Part shown: one piece after another, positions 12,181 to 24,687 of the stretch | Layout of the letters: the number at the start of each line of letters is the position of its first letter | Numbering within the stretch: position 1 is the first letter of the stretch | Assembly (NCBI GenBank): GCA_946122785.1 | Contig: CAMGYJ010000002.1 | Coordinates: forward strand, 68,659,703-68,723,702 | Length of the DNA: 64,000 nucleotides | Direction of reading: 5' to 3' | DNA from: Linum tenue | Lineage: Eukaryota; Streptophyta; Magnoliopsida; Malpighiales; Linaceae | Made by a program: the position numbers and the translations under genes | The notes under the pieces: model-generated | What the model saw: the letters and a program-made list of their open reading frames with translations, nothing else | Database searches by the model: none | What the model was told of the DNA's origin: nothing

Positions 12181-14309
12181 GTAATCTTTCCCTAAGCTCC
12201 TCCAAAAATTCACTAATTCACCTTGAGGACACAAACTCTGTGCCCCTGGGACTTGGGTTACCTTGACGCGGACGAGCACTCTGACTATCCGAAATAGCAT
12301 GACACTCTGCAACCAGCAAGTGAAACTAAGAAAGCAAAATTGAGACGATTTATTGAGTAAATTAAAAAAACTACGAATTTCCTAGCGTGCCAAACGCACC
12401 AAAAATTTGCCACAACCCTCGTCAATTAACCCCGACTAAGTTCTTGCCACTCTACCAGCCTGCGCCACAAGATCCCCATATGGTCTATGGGAAATCTTTC
12501 CTTGAGCTTTGCCCCTTCCAGAGGCCAACCGCCACGCGACAGCGGAAAAAGAGATGCTCTAGAGATTAAAGAATCTACGTCAACACCTTTCCCACAATAA
12601 TTTTGGTTCATCTAATTAAATCTTAGATGATTAGAGAATCTATAAATTATAATAAGCATTTACCTCTATTTACAGATGACCATTTTAAATTTCCATACTA
12701 TCTACCCATTCGCATCATCACCCTTCTCGTCAATCATATTTTTTCTTCTCTCTTTTTCCCCCATTTTAGTTCATTATTTATCTTTCATAGATATATCTAA
12801 CGCTCTAAACTGAAAGAGTATTTTAATTTTCCAGTAATCCAATTAGAATGTCGAGCACACTTTCTCTCTTCCTTTTCAATTCCCCTACTATTCTTAATTG
12901 ATCCGTATATATTTAATTTCAACTTCAAATTTATATATTTGTATGCAAATATTATGCGATTTACATAATAAAATCCATTTAAATTTGGTATACGTTGAAA
13001 ATAAAATTCAAAAACATGGTCACGATCATATGTTCACAACCACGTTCCTATTCGATAGTTACAAAAATGTATCAACGTCATTCAATTATATACCACCACA
13101 CACAAAATTACTCATAACTACCGTAGCTCACGTGACACGTTTCTTATCTACTGAGTTACTAATGTTTAATTTTGTACTATTATAACATACAACAGTTTCA
13201 TGCATGTAAAAATATTATCGCGAGACACAAACTAAATTATCTTTTAATAAAATTCGCTTCTCGACTAATTGGCCGGGCTCTGTGCTAGAATCCATGTCAA
13301 AAGCCAAACAGAGCTAGATGTGGCTAACTGGTAAGTCGGTTGATTAAGATAGAAAATATGAAAGGAAATTTTTGTACTCGGTTCCAAATCCAAGCAAAAT
13401 ACAAACGATCACATTCTTAAATCGCGTCGATGATACACAATTGTGCAAATGATCTACCTTGCTCCCTAATGGCTCAGCCATTGAGTACTGCATATATATA
13501 TTTTATACTGTTAAGAGTCCAAAATTGACCTCGATCGATTTTTACAAAAACATCAATCACCTCTCTCTCTTAGATGACTCGTGGACCGTCGTCCTCAAAA
13601 GGTTTCAACAACTAACTGCCCAATTTTTGGAAGATATATACATATGGAGAGTTATTCCATAGCCAAAACTACTATATATAGCTCTCTTTTGTTTGTCTTT
13701 GACCTAAAACTTTCATCCGAGCTATAATCCATCAAGTTTAGTTTGGTAATTTGGTTGCCTGATAGATTCAGTTTGATTTCAATAACTTGTGATGAAAAAG
13801 ACTCCAAATTTTGTTATAATTAGTTTATAAGAAAAGGTTGGCATGAAGCAACTAAAATTTGGATTTTGACTCGCGGGAATTTATCTGAATTCTTTCTAAA
13901 ATAAGGTAAGTGAAAAAGGTTTTATGGTGAACACAATCAAGAAATAAAACCGACATTGTCCTCTCCCGATTTCTTCTTTTCTTTATGGCAAAATTTTAGT
14001 TTTTTTTAAAGCTAATAAAATATCGTGCATTTGACTAATAAACTAGATATATCAAAAGATCTTGAATATAATTCCGGATGTATCATGTATGCATCATAGA
14101 TTCCGGTAATGAAGAAGATTCATAGTCAAACTAGACAGTAATAGTACTCTTGTTAATATGATGACGCATGCATTAAGTAATTGATAACTTCAAATGACGA
14201 GAAGATGACATGATTATATGATAGAGAGAGCATGAGGATTCTAAATATGGGAGAGTCTAGGTCGCTGCCTTGCAATGCTTGCTGTAAATCTGGATACATG
14301 CTCTATTAT
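12181..14309. other. Intergenic DNA, nothing recognised
   Basis: AT-rich DNA with short open frames that show no domain, no consistent splice structure and no repeat partner that I can see in the window. Confidence 0.4.
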
Positions 14310-14556
14310 CCAGTTGAGTTGAGAGGCGTTGTAGAAGGACTTCGGTTGGCATACTTGGATAACTGGCCATATCGTCACGTTTGCGTCGAGCTGGATTATC
14401 AGTGTGCTGCTATGTTGCTTAGCTCGACAGAAAGCACATGTCACCAGCATCGAACAATCACTGTTTCGAGCTTTTAGAGAACTGCTCGCCCGTCCATGGG
14501 AAGTTACCATTGCCCATGTGTTTCGACCTTCGAGTGTGCTACTCAATGACACAATT
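14310..14556 (+). pseudogene. RNase H-domain relic of a LINE-type element
   Basis: Two adjacent frames carry consecutive pieces of the plant RNase H-like (RVT_3) domain. The frame starting near 14316 reads ELRGVVEGLRLAYLDN followed by VCVELDYQCAAML. The frame around 14461-14535 reads RELLARPWEVTIAHVFR. The first matches the family pattern E-x-EGLrlA...vE-D; the second matches the segment that normally precedes the final N-x2-AD/AH motif, which is missing here. A frameshift separates the pieces at about 14430-14460. Catalytically dead and probably very old. Confidence 0.65.
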
Positions 14557-16604
14557 TTCCGTTTGGTTTACGTTGTATTTCGCCTACAGATCCATATTAC
14601 ATCAATGAAGGGTAGGGTGTCGTTGCATGTAGTTATAAGAAGGTAAATATGGAAGAGTCAAAGAGGTAAGGAAAAAATTAAAAAAAAACAGACCAAATTA
14701 AATCAGCAGGGGTACGGTTCACATTGAAGAACCGCTAGTTTTCTCCCTCTAGATGTGGAAAAGACGTGAAACGAAACCCCAAAACCTTCGAGAACGGACA
14801 AAGAAACGTCACCGTTTCCGTTCCCACCTTCGTCGTCCCCGACTCACTGTTGCCCCGCGGTCGGTCTGGCATCGAGAGTATAGAAAGAGTTGACCTGATT
14901 GGATTGTGATTGGACTCCAGCTGGAGTCTTCCATTAGATACAGAAGAAGAAGACGTCAATCAATCTTCCCGACTCAAACCGTTGTTGTTGCTGCTGCTGC
15001 AAGACAATGAAGCAAGCTAGCTAGCTGGTTGACTTCATCGTCGATCATTAATGGGTTGATTCTACCTACTGCCAAGTACGTAGTATCTCTGGCTGTCCCC
15101 ATTCTCACTAACAGTTATTGCATTGGTTTGCTTTCCTACTACTGCAGCAAGCAACAAACCAGAATTTAACGTTCTACATGTATCAAGTGCTTAACAAGTT
15201 GAGGTCACGAGAATTCGAACAGAATACCTCTCGCTTACATAAGACGCAGATACCACGACGTTTAATTATGGACCATATACAATTTACTAACAAAAGCAAA
15301 AACAAGGGTTCTGTCTAAGTGAATGAAGAGTACTGCATGAATGTTGGACCCAATTGCAAGTGTTGACACACAGCAGCACAACAACATTCTGTACATCTGC
15401 AATTTGTTCTAAAGCCTAGTCATCAAACAAGCTTAAAGCAGAATTTATAGTAAAAATCATTCTGTTCTATGTACAGCCACGAATCACTCTCGACATGGTT
15501 GAGGCGTTGTCACTTTCGATCTGGATGAGGCATTCGCACGATATCAGGCTCCACGATCTCCACTCCGAGTCTCCAAGAAGCCGTGCTTTACGTTGTTTTC
15601 TTCGGCTGCCATTCTCGGAAGCACAGATGGAAACGAGGAAACTCCAAAATCAAGCACCTGGTTGTATCGAGTTTAATCCTGTTCTGCTACCAATATGCTC
15701 TGCCACTGGCCGCACATGATAAAGGATAGTCCTCTTCTCCATCATCCTGAAAGATGAGACAGTAGTCAACAAGTCAGTTGGACGGACCTATAGCTGAAAT
15801 TACCTAAACATAAGTCAGATAACCGTGCCAGGCGTAGAGAAGTGCATAGAAAGATAAACAAGTCTTGGTAAGAAGTAAGAACATCACGAAACAACCAACA
15901 GGTGGGGAACTCATTTTTCTGACTAGGATATTCGCTATACAAGCAAATCTTAGACGAGGAGCTCTCTGTTTTGGAAACCTGCATATCTTAAGACTTCAGC
16001 AGATAGAGCAACATCAGAATAAGTGACGGCTCTATACAGGAAACTGTTTATCAGCATTAAGCAAGAAATCCAGCCTATGGAATTTAGAACGATAGTAGGT
16101 TCTGTTGCTCACTACGGGAGCTTAAAAGGGTGTGCAGCACATCAAGGAGCAGGGCTATCACACAAGGAAACTGGATCGCCTCACAGTGAGTCGAATGATA
16201 TTTGTTGTTTATTTCGAAAGGCTTGAGCTAGGTGATTCTATGAGGAGGCCTGTGTTGAAGCTGGACTCTCTCAGTTGGAGAGAGATAAAGAGAGAAATCT
16301 CTTTTCCATAGATGCTCAGAAAGATTTTCAGTCACAAGTCACACCAGAGTCAAAGCATGTATAAAGTTAAACATATAGGTCGTAGCTGAACCCCGGGGTC
16401 AAGCTAAAACTACAAAGACAAGATGAATTGAACGTAAAAGCTAATAGGCTATTTTCATTGTCTGAGTTTTGAATGGATTGTGAAGGAATTACTAGTTATC
16501 TGGTGAGCGAGAGGCCACCTAAAGAGACCAACTATGCCAAGTCTTCACCTTATGCAAACTCATGAGCCTCACAGCAACCTAATGAAATGAGCTACGGAAA
16601 CTAA
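14557..16604. other. Intergenic DNA between RNase H relic and CRM pseudogene
   Basis: No gene is supported. The 15490-16560 part may include the former 3' region of the CRM-domain gene. The minus-strand frames here have no recognisable family. Confidence 0.4.
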
Positions 16605-18475
16605 AAATCTTCCTGTTCATCACGATCACAGAACAAAGAAGCATTGTCCAACGTTGTACTGACGGCCTTATCTGTGTGCAACGTCTTGCCAGCTTCAACA
16701 TCTTGCTGCATTGACACAAGAGCAAGTTAATTAAACAAATACGGTAATCAGCTTGTCCATACATCAGCATATCTCCAACAAATTGTTGGAAAATACCATA
16801 TCAATTCAGACTTGACCAGTTCAATTCTCTTTTGCAAATCTATAGCATGGTGCTTCAGTGCCTATAGAAAGGAATATATTTAAACTGAATTCAGAGAACC
16901 AAATGCTAGATTACCATAAGAAACATAATAAACAAAGAATAATATACTGCAAGAGTACCTCCTCTCTGAAGTTCAACGGACCTAGCCAGTGCTTGTCTCC
17001 TGGACATCAAATTTTTAGGCTTCACACCAAGACGGCATTTATAATTCTTCCCATTATAAGCTATAATCACACAGCCTTAGCATTTCTCCCCATTGCTACT
17101 AGGACTCCCCCACTTGCAGCTTCCAAAGAAATTGTAATATGTTTGATTTTGCAGAGTTTTTGCCAGCCAAAATTATCTCACTAGCTAGTGGTATTTCCAA
17201 TGCAAGTGCTTGTTCTCTATGATACAATCATAACCTCTCGCCTTCCTGGAATAGAAATCCCCGGTCAACATTTCAATCTTTTCAATTAAAAGCATCTAAC
17301 TTTATCTACGAAAGCAGGTGGTGTTCTTTTACCTAGAGGGGGATATGGTTTCATTCTCAAGCCAATCTGTCCAAACAAGAATATATGAACATTCGATGAG
17401 TTGTTTTGCTAGCCGATGCTCCTGTACTTTATAAAAAGGCTTCTTCAGTTCACCATTTGCCTATATGAGAATGAGATTACATGCACTATTATGTTTTGCT
17501 TGCGATGTTTGATGGGGGCCATTTGCCTGACCGACCCATCTTGAACACGCTGTAGGTAACTTAGTTCCTGAATGTCCTTCAGTGTGTCCATAACCACAGG
17601 TAGCAAAAAGTCATTACCCCTGTAAAATACAATAATGTCCTTGTTTTTAGAGAGTTAATCACTGCAGGAAAAGCAAAATGCAAATATCAAAAAGAGGGGG
17701 GAAAAGAAACATTAGTGAAAAGGGAGACCTTGATCTTTTCTATTGTATCTCACCTTCAGTTCGTCAGTCATCCTATCATTTTGGGTATTTTTCCACGCTA
17801 CGTTGATAGTTATCTTTGCCATGACTCTTTGTTCCCATGGTTTCACAATAGCCTTAGCCAGACCATGCAGGGTCTCTATTCCTGGCTATCGAACAAATCA
17901 AACTTAGGAAAGGAAAAGCATTTAAAGCTAATATGACTGCAAATAGCAACAAAAAAGAAAGAAAAAAACAGCGTGTGCTATGACATTACCCAGAGCAAAA
18001 TGTGAAGGCGTCCTTGCAAACCTGGAGAATTTTGTTGTCTCCCCGTCTCGTAAAACAATGTTTCAACTTTCACCCCATGAGAAGAAGCCTGAACAGAGAT
18101 TTGTATCCTGGGCAACAGCAGGAAGCCATTCAGCATCAACATGCAATAGCCTACTGCTATACCAGTCCTTGAACCTTGGTCCTAATCCATCTAACAAATG
18201 TTCAACTCAGTGAGTTCCATGAGTTTGTTCTTTGAGAAATCCTTGAAACCCTTTGCCAAATTCTCTACAGTGGGCTCCGGGATTCTCACAAGTCCTTTGG
18301 TTCCTTGGTCAGCTATAGAATCATCAATCTTCACTGCTTCATTAGATGGAGAAGCTTCCATAATAGCCTCTTTGTCTTTCACGTAAGATCTTACACGTCA
18401 GGATCGATAGCTCATTCCTCCATACAATACGACTGAACTCCTTGAGCTCCATATCACCAAGCCTCCAGTTCTAAT
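16605..18475 (-). pseudogene. CRM-domain RNA-binding protein pseudogene, CFM3-like, 5'-truncated
   Basis: Ordered fragments of a plant CFM3-type protein (chloroplast group II intron splicing factor family) run along the minus strand. RTGGLVIWSS...SVVLYGGMSY is at 18472-18410, LLDGLGPRFKDW near 18197-18160, LHGLAKAIVKPWE...VMAKI near 17870-17810, and NKDIIVFYRGNDFL near 17650-17605. GLRMKPYPPLG is near 17380, SLEAASGGVLVAMGR then PKNLMSRRQALARSVELQR at 17150-16965, and ALKHHAIDLQKRIELVKSE at 16860-16800. The pieces span the end of CRM domain 1 through the C terminus, with intron-like gaps in the expected places. Breaks: an in-frame stop just after the first fragment (about 18405), frameshifts near 18200, 18070 and 17090, and absence of the N-terminal part. 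The CNL gene begins its 3' end only about 340 bp upstream in transcript sense. Confidence 0.85.
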
Positions 18476-18818
18476 CTGCATCAGTCAACAACTCCGTCAC
18501 ATAACATACTAAAATTACATTGCGTTCTGCATATAATTACAGCAGTCATATCAAAGAGCATAACAACAAGCAAGTTCATGTAGAATAATGCATAGTAGTT
18601 TGGATGGATAAAGAAAAAAATTGCAGCTTTAAATACACACCAGGAATGCAAAATCCCATTTCAAGACAACTGGGGCAAACTTGAAGTCGAAATTATAGTT
18701 TTTACCCCCAGAAACTATGATTGGATTACTAAAAGGTAAACTCAAATATGAAAACAAGTAATGACAATTCAAAAGACGAGACTAAAAGCACCATTGTGCC
18801 CCCGTTAACTTTGAGGCT

Positions 18819-21800
18819 CTATGTCGTACCAAACCTATTGTCTTGAGGGATCAACCCGATCATTTCCTTTTGTGCGCTCATCCTCTTGAATTCTCCCCTT
18901 CTAAGTTGTTCTTTGCCATAAGCTCTCTGACAATCTAAAGGGAACAGATAAAACTTATAAATAGACTGATAAATTAGTTGGCATAGAGAGAGAAAATAAC
19001 ACAGGATGGAGGGGGACAAGGAAAAGAAAAGAGTAAGTTGTTTCCAAACCTGTAGTATCAGATGGAAGTTGTCCCAACCAAACTCATCCCAGAGAAACTG
19101 GCCGTCTCTATTTATATAGATGCGATCAAGTGTGATTTCCGGAACGTGCGAGATGTAGCGCCAATTCAAAGTCTCCTCCAGCCCTGAAAAAATTCCAATT
19201 CTAAGCTCTTGCAGGGAAGTGAGGTGTTGCATCCCTCGCAGCCAGTCTCTTGGAGGGTCATCGACGCCATAGATCTGCAGTTTCTTCAGTTTGGACAAAG
19301 GGTACTGCATCAAGTCCACTTCACTTGAAAATGAAGAAGAACAGCTTGTGTTTCCTACCGACGACGATGGGACGTTCATTGTGCACAGTAGCGGTTCTAG
19401 GCTAGTTCCAACCAATTGTAGACCCTTATCAAGTGTTGGAAATAATGGCATCTTCGTCAGCAGAGGGCACAACATTAAGGACAGTTTAGAAAGTTTAGGA
19501 AATTGGGGCAGCTTCCTCCTGCGCCATCCCTTTAGTTTGGGGCAATTATGCAATCCAAGTTTCTCGAGGGAAGGGAAGAATGGCTTGGATGTCTTCTTGT
19601 GTTTTGTACCTTCTTTGGCCAGCACCCAGCATCTGTCACCGTCTTCCTCTTCATCTTCATCTTCATCCATGAACTCTAGTTCAAGGAACCTCACAATAGT
19701 AAGCCTTCGAAGGACCGGCAATTCTTGCAACTGGTGCAAACCATGGCGCACTTTGCACCAATACAATGAAAGAGTGACCAGGTTAGTGAGACAAGAAATC
19801 CAACTTGGACATTTCCCTCCTTTGTACTGAATCACCTCCAACGATTTCAGACAGGAGCTCGGTTGGAGGCCTTCTAGTAAGCTCTCATCCCATTCAGCAT
19901 CTTCTTCTGATCCCGTCAAAACTTCTTCCCGCCCAATCTCTTCCCATTCACCATTATCAAGACCCCACCCTAGTATCAGAGTTTCAAGATGGGGCTTCCC
20001 CATCAAATTAGCAGCCGCACCAAGCTCAAATGCGAGTAATGGTGACGGCGACAATACCCCCGCTCTGCTTTGAAGGGCTCCAAGATTCGCAATTTCGAGC
20101 CGGGCTCTTAATTTGTCTAGCCTATGTAGCTCATCCAACCCACCTACTGTCTGCTTAGAAGTGAAACTATCCTCCTTTCCCACCACAAAATATGGCAATA
20201 CTTCAAGACGAGTTAGTTCACCCAACCCCATCGGCATGTGTGTCAAGGCGAAACAGCCTCTGCATGCCAGGATCCAGAGATTCACAAGTTTGTTGATATC
20301 TCTTGGCAACTCTTGAAGACTACTACACTCAGAAAGCCGCAGAGCTTGTAAGTTCTGTAGCATGGTGATAGAAGGTGGCAGCCGGGTTATCTTATTGTTT
20401 AATGAGATATCCAAATAGCGAAGATGTTTTAGTTCTTGAATGTCGTCTGACAAAACTTCCATCCCAGAGTTCCAAAATGCAAGTATACGCAAACTTGGAA
20501 ATTTTGAAATAAAAGATCTGAAGGTAGACTCATCCCAACTCGTTCCAGACTGATACCACTCTTTATACACAGAAAAAAAGGTTCGCAATTGTTTGGCTTT
20601 TTCTAGGTGGCCTACAAGCTCTGTAGGACACCACAAATCATGGCTCAATGACATGTGATAAGTGGTTTTACTGATTGTTGCTGTAGGTTCATTTATTTCT
20701 GAGTAATTAGACCCAGACACTGAGACTGCAAGATCATGGATTAAACCATGCATTCGACAAGTTTTTATACTATTAGACCCGTCTCGTTTTATTTCTTGAA
20801 AGAAGGACCTCCATGTCAAATCCATAAAATACTGGAGACCTAAATCATATAGACTCTGTTTGGTATCTTCAGGTGATGACTCAATAAACCCCAATGCGAA
20901 CCAATGAAAAATTAGTTCGCGGACAGAAATGGGAAATTCTTTAGGATACAAACTACAAAGCAGGAAGCAACGTTTCAAATGCGAGGGAAGGTAGTGGTAG
21001 CTCAGCTTTAGATTATGTAGCATGCTATTCTCATGCTTGGCACTTAAAAGTTCATTGGATTGAAGGAAAGACAACCACTCAGTTTGAGGATCTTTAAAAC
21101 ACAACAAATTGGCTACTGTTTTCACAGCTAAAGGTACCCCGGCAGACTTTTTCATGATTTGTTCTTTAATCTCCCCCACATTAGATATGTTAAGTGGTTC
21201 CTCAACAGCTAATTGGTGGTTACCACCACCAGACATGACCTGCCTAAACAATGACCATGATTGTGGTGAGGATAGGCCGCTCAAAGCATACGGTGGATCT
21301 GGAGAACCACGACTCATCATCTTTGCAAAGTTCTCGAAACGTGTGGTGACTAAGATCTTGCTCCCACTGGCACCGCTCTTGAGCACAGATCTGAGCATAT
21401 CCCACTCCTCGGGATTAAAGTTCCACACATCATCAAGCACAAGAAAGTATTTTTTCCCACCAATGAACCCCCCAAGGAGATTGGTTAGTGCTTCGGGCTC
21501 AAGATCTTGTATCTTCTCCTTTGTAGCTGATTCAAGAATCTTTGTGGTAATCACTCTGAGCTCAAATGACCCAGACACACAAGCCCATATCCTCAACTTA
21601 AAATGCTCCTTAACTTGCCTATCATTGTAAATGAGCTGAGCAAGTGTGGTTTTCCCCATCCCTCCAATGCCAAATATAGAAACCACAGAGATCTTCGGGC
21701 CATTATCGGCCAACAGAAGAAGTTGCTTAATATGATTCAGGTCATCTTCTCTCCCAACAACTATGTCAGGGATGGAAGAAATGGTGAGGGTATGCTTCAC

Positions 21801-22274
21801 CATTTTGCCTCTCTCCTCGAAACGAGGATTCAGATGCAATTTGGTGTTATCATCATGTATATCATCCAACTGCTCCCTAAGACTCTTGACTTTATGAGCC
21901 ATTTTAAGACCGTAAATCACCCGACTCGGGATGGAGAAAAGGAAGCGTACCACAGTCCAGCACCTGCTGGAGTCATCTCGATCCCGTGCAGCTGCTTCCT
22001 CCCGCAGAGCTTCAGTGGCAACATCATCAAGTAGATCCTCCGCATCTAGGAACAAGAGCTCCAGCTTCTTCTGGAGCCAGTCTTTGACCTGACGGCTATG
22101 TTCTTGCTGCTCCTCTGCATCAAGTAGAAGTGCCTGAATGGCGGTCAGGGTGCCATTCATCTTCTCGAGTTCACCTTGCAGGTTCCACATCAAAGCCGCC
22201 TCTTGCTGCACAAGAGGACCCAGTTTCTCCAGAACTGTTTTGCCAATGCTAAAAAGAGAACTAGAAGCAGCCAT
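18819..22274 (-). CDS. CC-NB-LRR (CNL) disease resistance receptor, RGA-like
   Basis: Intracellular immune receptor of the CNL class. From the ATG at 22274 it shows an Rx-type coiled coil (about 10-140, with DAEDLLDD in place of EDVID) and NB-ARC with P-loop GIGGMGKTT at about 201. Kinase-2 FLVLDDVW is near 274, followed by [18 protein letters not shown]-type AGVPLAVK and the RNBS-D region [12 protein letters not shown]. The MHD position at about 505 reads MHGLIHDL. LRRs run from about 550 to 1060. The reading frame is open for 1151 codons. However, a good GT-AG intron (19049-18935, 115 nt) lies near the end. Splicing would join 22274-19050 to 18934-18878 and give a shorter tail (1093 aa, ending ...NSRG). 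Read-through adds a hydrophobic stretch untypical of the family, so I favour splicing. A GA/CT microsatellite lies 36 bp upstream of the ATG. Confidence 0.92.
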   Translation of the reverse strand: MAASSSLFSIGKTVLEKLGPLVQQEAALMWNLQGELEKMNGTLTAIQALLLDAEEQQEHSRQVKDWLQKKLELLFLDAEDLLDDVATEALREEAAARDRDDSSRCWTVVRFLFSIPSRVIYGLKMAHKVKSLREQLDDIHDDNTKLHLNPRFEERGKMVKHTLTISSIPDIVVGREDDLNHIKQLLLLADNGPKISVVSIFGIGGMGKTTLAQLIYNDRQVKEHFKLRIWACVSGSFELRVITTKILESATKEKIQDLEPEALTNLLGGFIGGKKYFLVLDDVWNFNPEEWDMLRSVLKSGASGSKILVTTRFENFAKMMSRGSPDPPYALSGLSSPQSWSLFRQVMSGGGNHQLAVEEPLNISNVGEIKEQIMKKSAGVPLAVKTVANLLCFKDPQTEWLSFLQSNELLSAKHENSMLHNLKLSYHYLPSHLKRCFLLCSLYPKEFPISVRELIFHWFALGFIESSPEDTKQSLYDLGLQYFMDLTWRSFFQEIKRDGSNSIKTCRMHGLIHDLAVSVSGSNYSEINEPTATISKTTYHMSLSHDLWCPTELVGHLEKAKQLRTFFSVYKEWYQSGTSWDESTFRSFISKFPSLRILAFWNSGMEVLSDDIQELKHLRYLDISLNNKITRLPPSITMLQNLQALRLSECSSLQELPRDINKLVNLWILACRGCFALTHMPMGLGELTRLEVLPYFVVGKEDSFTSKQTVGGLDELHRLDKLRARLEIANLGALQSRAGVLSPSPLLAFELGAAANLMGKPHLETLILGWGLDNGEWEEIGREEVLTGSEEDAEWDESLLEGLQPSSCLKSLEVIQYKGGKCPSWISCLTNLVTLSLYWCKVRHGLHQLQELPVLRRLTIVRFLELEFMDEDEDEEEDGDRCWVLAKEGTKHKKTSKPFFPSLEKLGLHNCPKLKGWRRRKLPQFPKLSKLSLMLCPLLTKMPLFPTLDKGLQLVGTSLEPLLCTMNVPSSSVGNTSCSSSFSSEVDLMQYPLSKLKKLQIYGVDDPPRDWLRGMQHLTSLQELRIGIFSGLEETLNWRYISHVPEITLDRIYINRDGQFLWDEFGWDNFHLILQVWKQLTLFFSLSPSILCYFLSLCQLIYQSIYKFYLFPLDCQRAYGKEQLRRGEFKRMSAQKEMIGLIPQDNRFGTT
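18935..19049 (-). other. Probable terminal intron of the CNL gene
   Basis: Donor CTACAG/GTTTGG and acceptor CCCTTTAG/ATTGTC with a pyrimidine-rich 3' half. Its length of 115 nt is not a multiple of three, so splicing or retention gives different C termini. Retention does not hit a stop codon, which makes both forms translatable. Confidence 0.65.
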
Positions 22275-22305
22275 TTCTTTCTTGGCTTTCTCCTTTTTGG
22301 TGAAG

Positions 22306-22310
<5 letters not shown>

Positions 22311-22388
<78 letters not shown>
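22311..22388. repeat. (AG)39 microsatellite in the CNL leader
   Basis: Thirty-nine perfect AG dinucleotides, read as (CT)39 in the transcript sense, starting 36 bp upstream of the CNL start codon. CT-rich leaders are frequent in plant genes, but this pure tract should be highly length-variable. Confidence 0.97.
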
Positions 22389-22393
<5 letters not shown>

Positions 22394-24687
22394 AGAAATT
22401 GGTTGGTAATCTGGTTCGTCAGGTGATGAAGCGGAACTGCAACCCCCTTAGTTATACAATAACTAACTAGCCTGTTGAAGTCAAGATCTTGGTTGATTAA
22501 GTTATTAATATGCTGACTGTTGAAGATAATGGAGGGTTGGTGGCTATCCATTGAGCCGCCAGCCGCCCAAGTTGCAGAAATCACGAGTATTGATAGTTTC
22601 TGCTTGGATTGTAGGTAATTTGGTGATTTCCAGCCTCAAAGGTTCTATCTCCCTCACAATCTAAGCAGAAACTACATCCCCTCGCTTAATACTACTTTAG
22701 GGTTAATTAATTCATCTCGCTAAATGTTCGAAGCCATACAAAACGAGCTTCCTATACCGAAAGCTTTCCTGTTTAAACCTCCAATGGCGAGAACTAAAAA
22801 CATCCAGACGAGGACTATCACACACACCAAAAAAAAAATCGCAGAAACGAGAAGACGAAGGGAGAGAACAGATAGACTGACCTAGCTCGTTGAGAAATTA
22901 ACATCTCAAGGCCGCAGCGGGAGGAGACAACAAGGCATTTCAACTCCATTCTCAGCCACCGCCATCGCCAACCTATCGTCGGAGACAGATAAATCACGTC
23001 TCCCTTCCTCTCACCGATCGACCGTGGAAAAGGAATACCGCCGGCGTAAATTTCAGATGCTCCCGCGGGAATTTGGTAGAGTGTTCCCCAGCTTTACCGC
23101 TAACTTAATTAATTCCTTATTTGATCCCGGAATTTTGTAACCATCACCAAGTTAGTCCCTTTTCACTGTTTTAATTTGAACTATTTCGTCCGTCAAATGT
23201 AACAGTCAGGTCAGCGTATGTTCAGTTAAAAGTGGGGTCCACAGTCGGGCGAAATTTTCCCGCGCGAGCTTCTGAAATTTACGCCACCGGTGGATTGACC
23301 TGAAATTTGTGGTCTCCCCAATTTCTCCGAACCAACAGATTGACTGATAAAAAGGAGAAGGAGCTGCGCTAAAGCGAGAGATAAAAAGAGTGGGGAAATG
23401 GTGGATCTGCCTCCGCCAAGAGGTTGATATCAATGGCGGCCACGGAAAACCTTGGCTCCAAAAATCCGACTCTATTCTGCTAGATTGTGATGGAAACAAG
23501 GTACGGAATTTCAAGTCACCCATTAGCACGAAATAGACGCGAATAGGAATTCAGCGTAGCCTAATCGTGATCAATCATCAACGTGAACAAGAATGGTGAA
23601 TGCATTGACAAAACCTCGACCTGCATTTTGGTATCCGAAGCTGTTGTTGAGCTGCATAATGCTGCCTCGCAAGAGAGCTGCTTGCTGCTGCCTTCTTTCC
23701 CGAAACAATGTGCCCCCTCTTCTCTCTTCCAGTCTTCCTAACATGTGTCCCACGAAACAAGCGTGTAAAGCAAGAAGCATGCTATGAAACAAGTAACAGC
23801 CAAACCTCAAAACTGAACATTTGCTGCAAACTGAACAAGAACAACAGAAATCAGCAAGATTCGAGGTTCTCCTATAATCCAATTCGTTCAGGTCTACTGA
23901 AACGCATACAAATAGATTGAGATTCACAACAAAAAAACCCCTATAAAATCATGATAAACACCTAGTCACTGGGAAAACAAAGTTACAAACCTTACACAAA
24001 GTCCCAAGGATTCAATCAACCGACTCCCAGCCTGCACAATAATCTTCCAGATGCGCAACACAGCTAAAAACATTGCTGCTTACTTATGTAGCGGCATGAT
24101 CAGCAACTGCACTCCCTTTATTCAGACTAAAAAGGCGACACTTTCATTTTCTAACGCACTCTTGAACAAAAAGATCACCAGAACAAAGAGTTCTTCAAGC
24201 CCTCTTACATGCATGAATTACCTATGTCATGTAATCTTCCATTCTGCTATTATGCCCCTTCACTGGGAATGTAACCTTCACGCTGCTGCAACCAATCCCT
24301 ATCACATGAAACAATGATCAACTTTCCACATCAATAACAGAGCAGAAACCAGGAAGGGGGGAAAAACAAGATGGAGCTATCAATACAGTGATGCAAGAAA
24401 ATATAATAATCAGCTTAGGTCATCCCCACTCCAGACCAGCCCTCACAGCCAAATAATTAAGCATGAGGGAGTGGCTTTCATATTTATTCAACAATACAAC
24501 AGTTCCTTCAAAATTGTATCCTATACTTCATCATCCATCTGCTTTAAATCTTACACAGATATTCGTGCTCAATGGTCCTACTAAAGCAAACTAAATTACT
24601 TATGACGAATATCTCACAGAAAAAGTATATAAGAAAAATCTTCTCATAATCATACCATTTAAACTATTTTCATGCTACAGAAGACAG
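22389..24687. other. Intergenic region between CNL and CWC21-like genes
   Basis: Holds the CNL promoter side and the 3' flank of the CWC21-like gene. An imperfect inverted repeat pairs about 23041-23076 with 23250-23290 (both arms contain gtaaatttcaga.gctc.cgcggg in inverse orientation) around a 175-bp spacer, which may be a MITE or fold-back. No protein frame is recognised. Confidence 0.45.

Noticed and set aside
22138..22584. Frames containing RERERE or LSLSLS runs
   Set aside because: Products of the GA/CT microsatellite.
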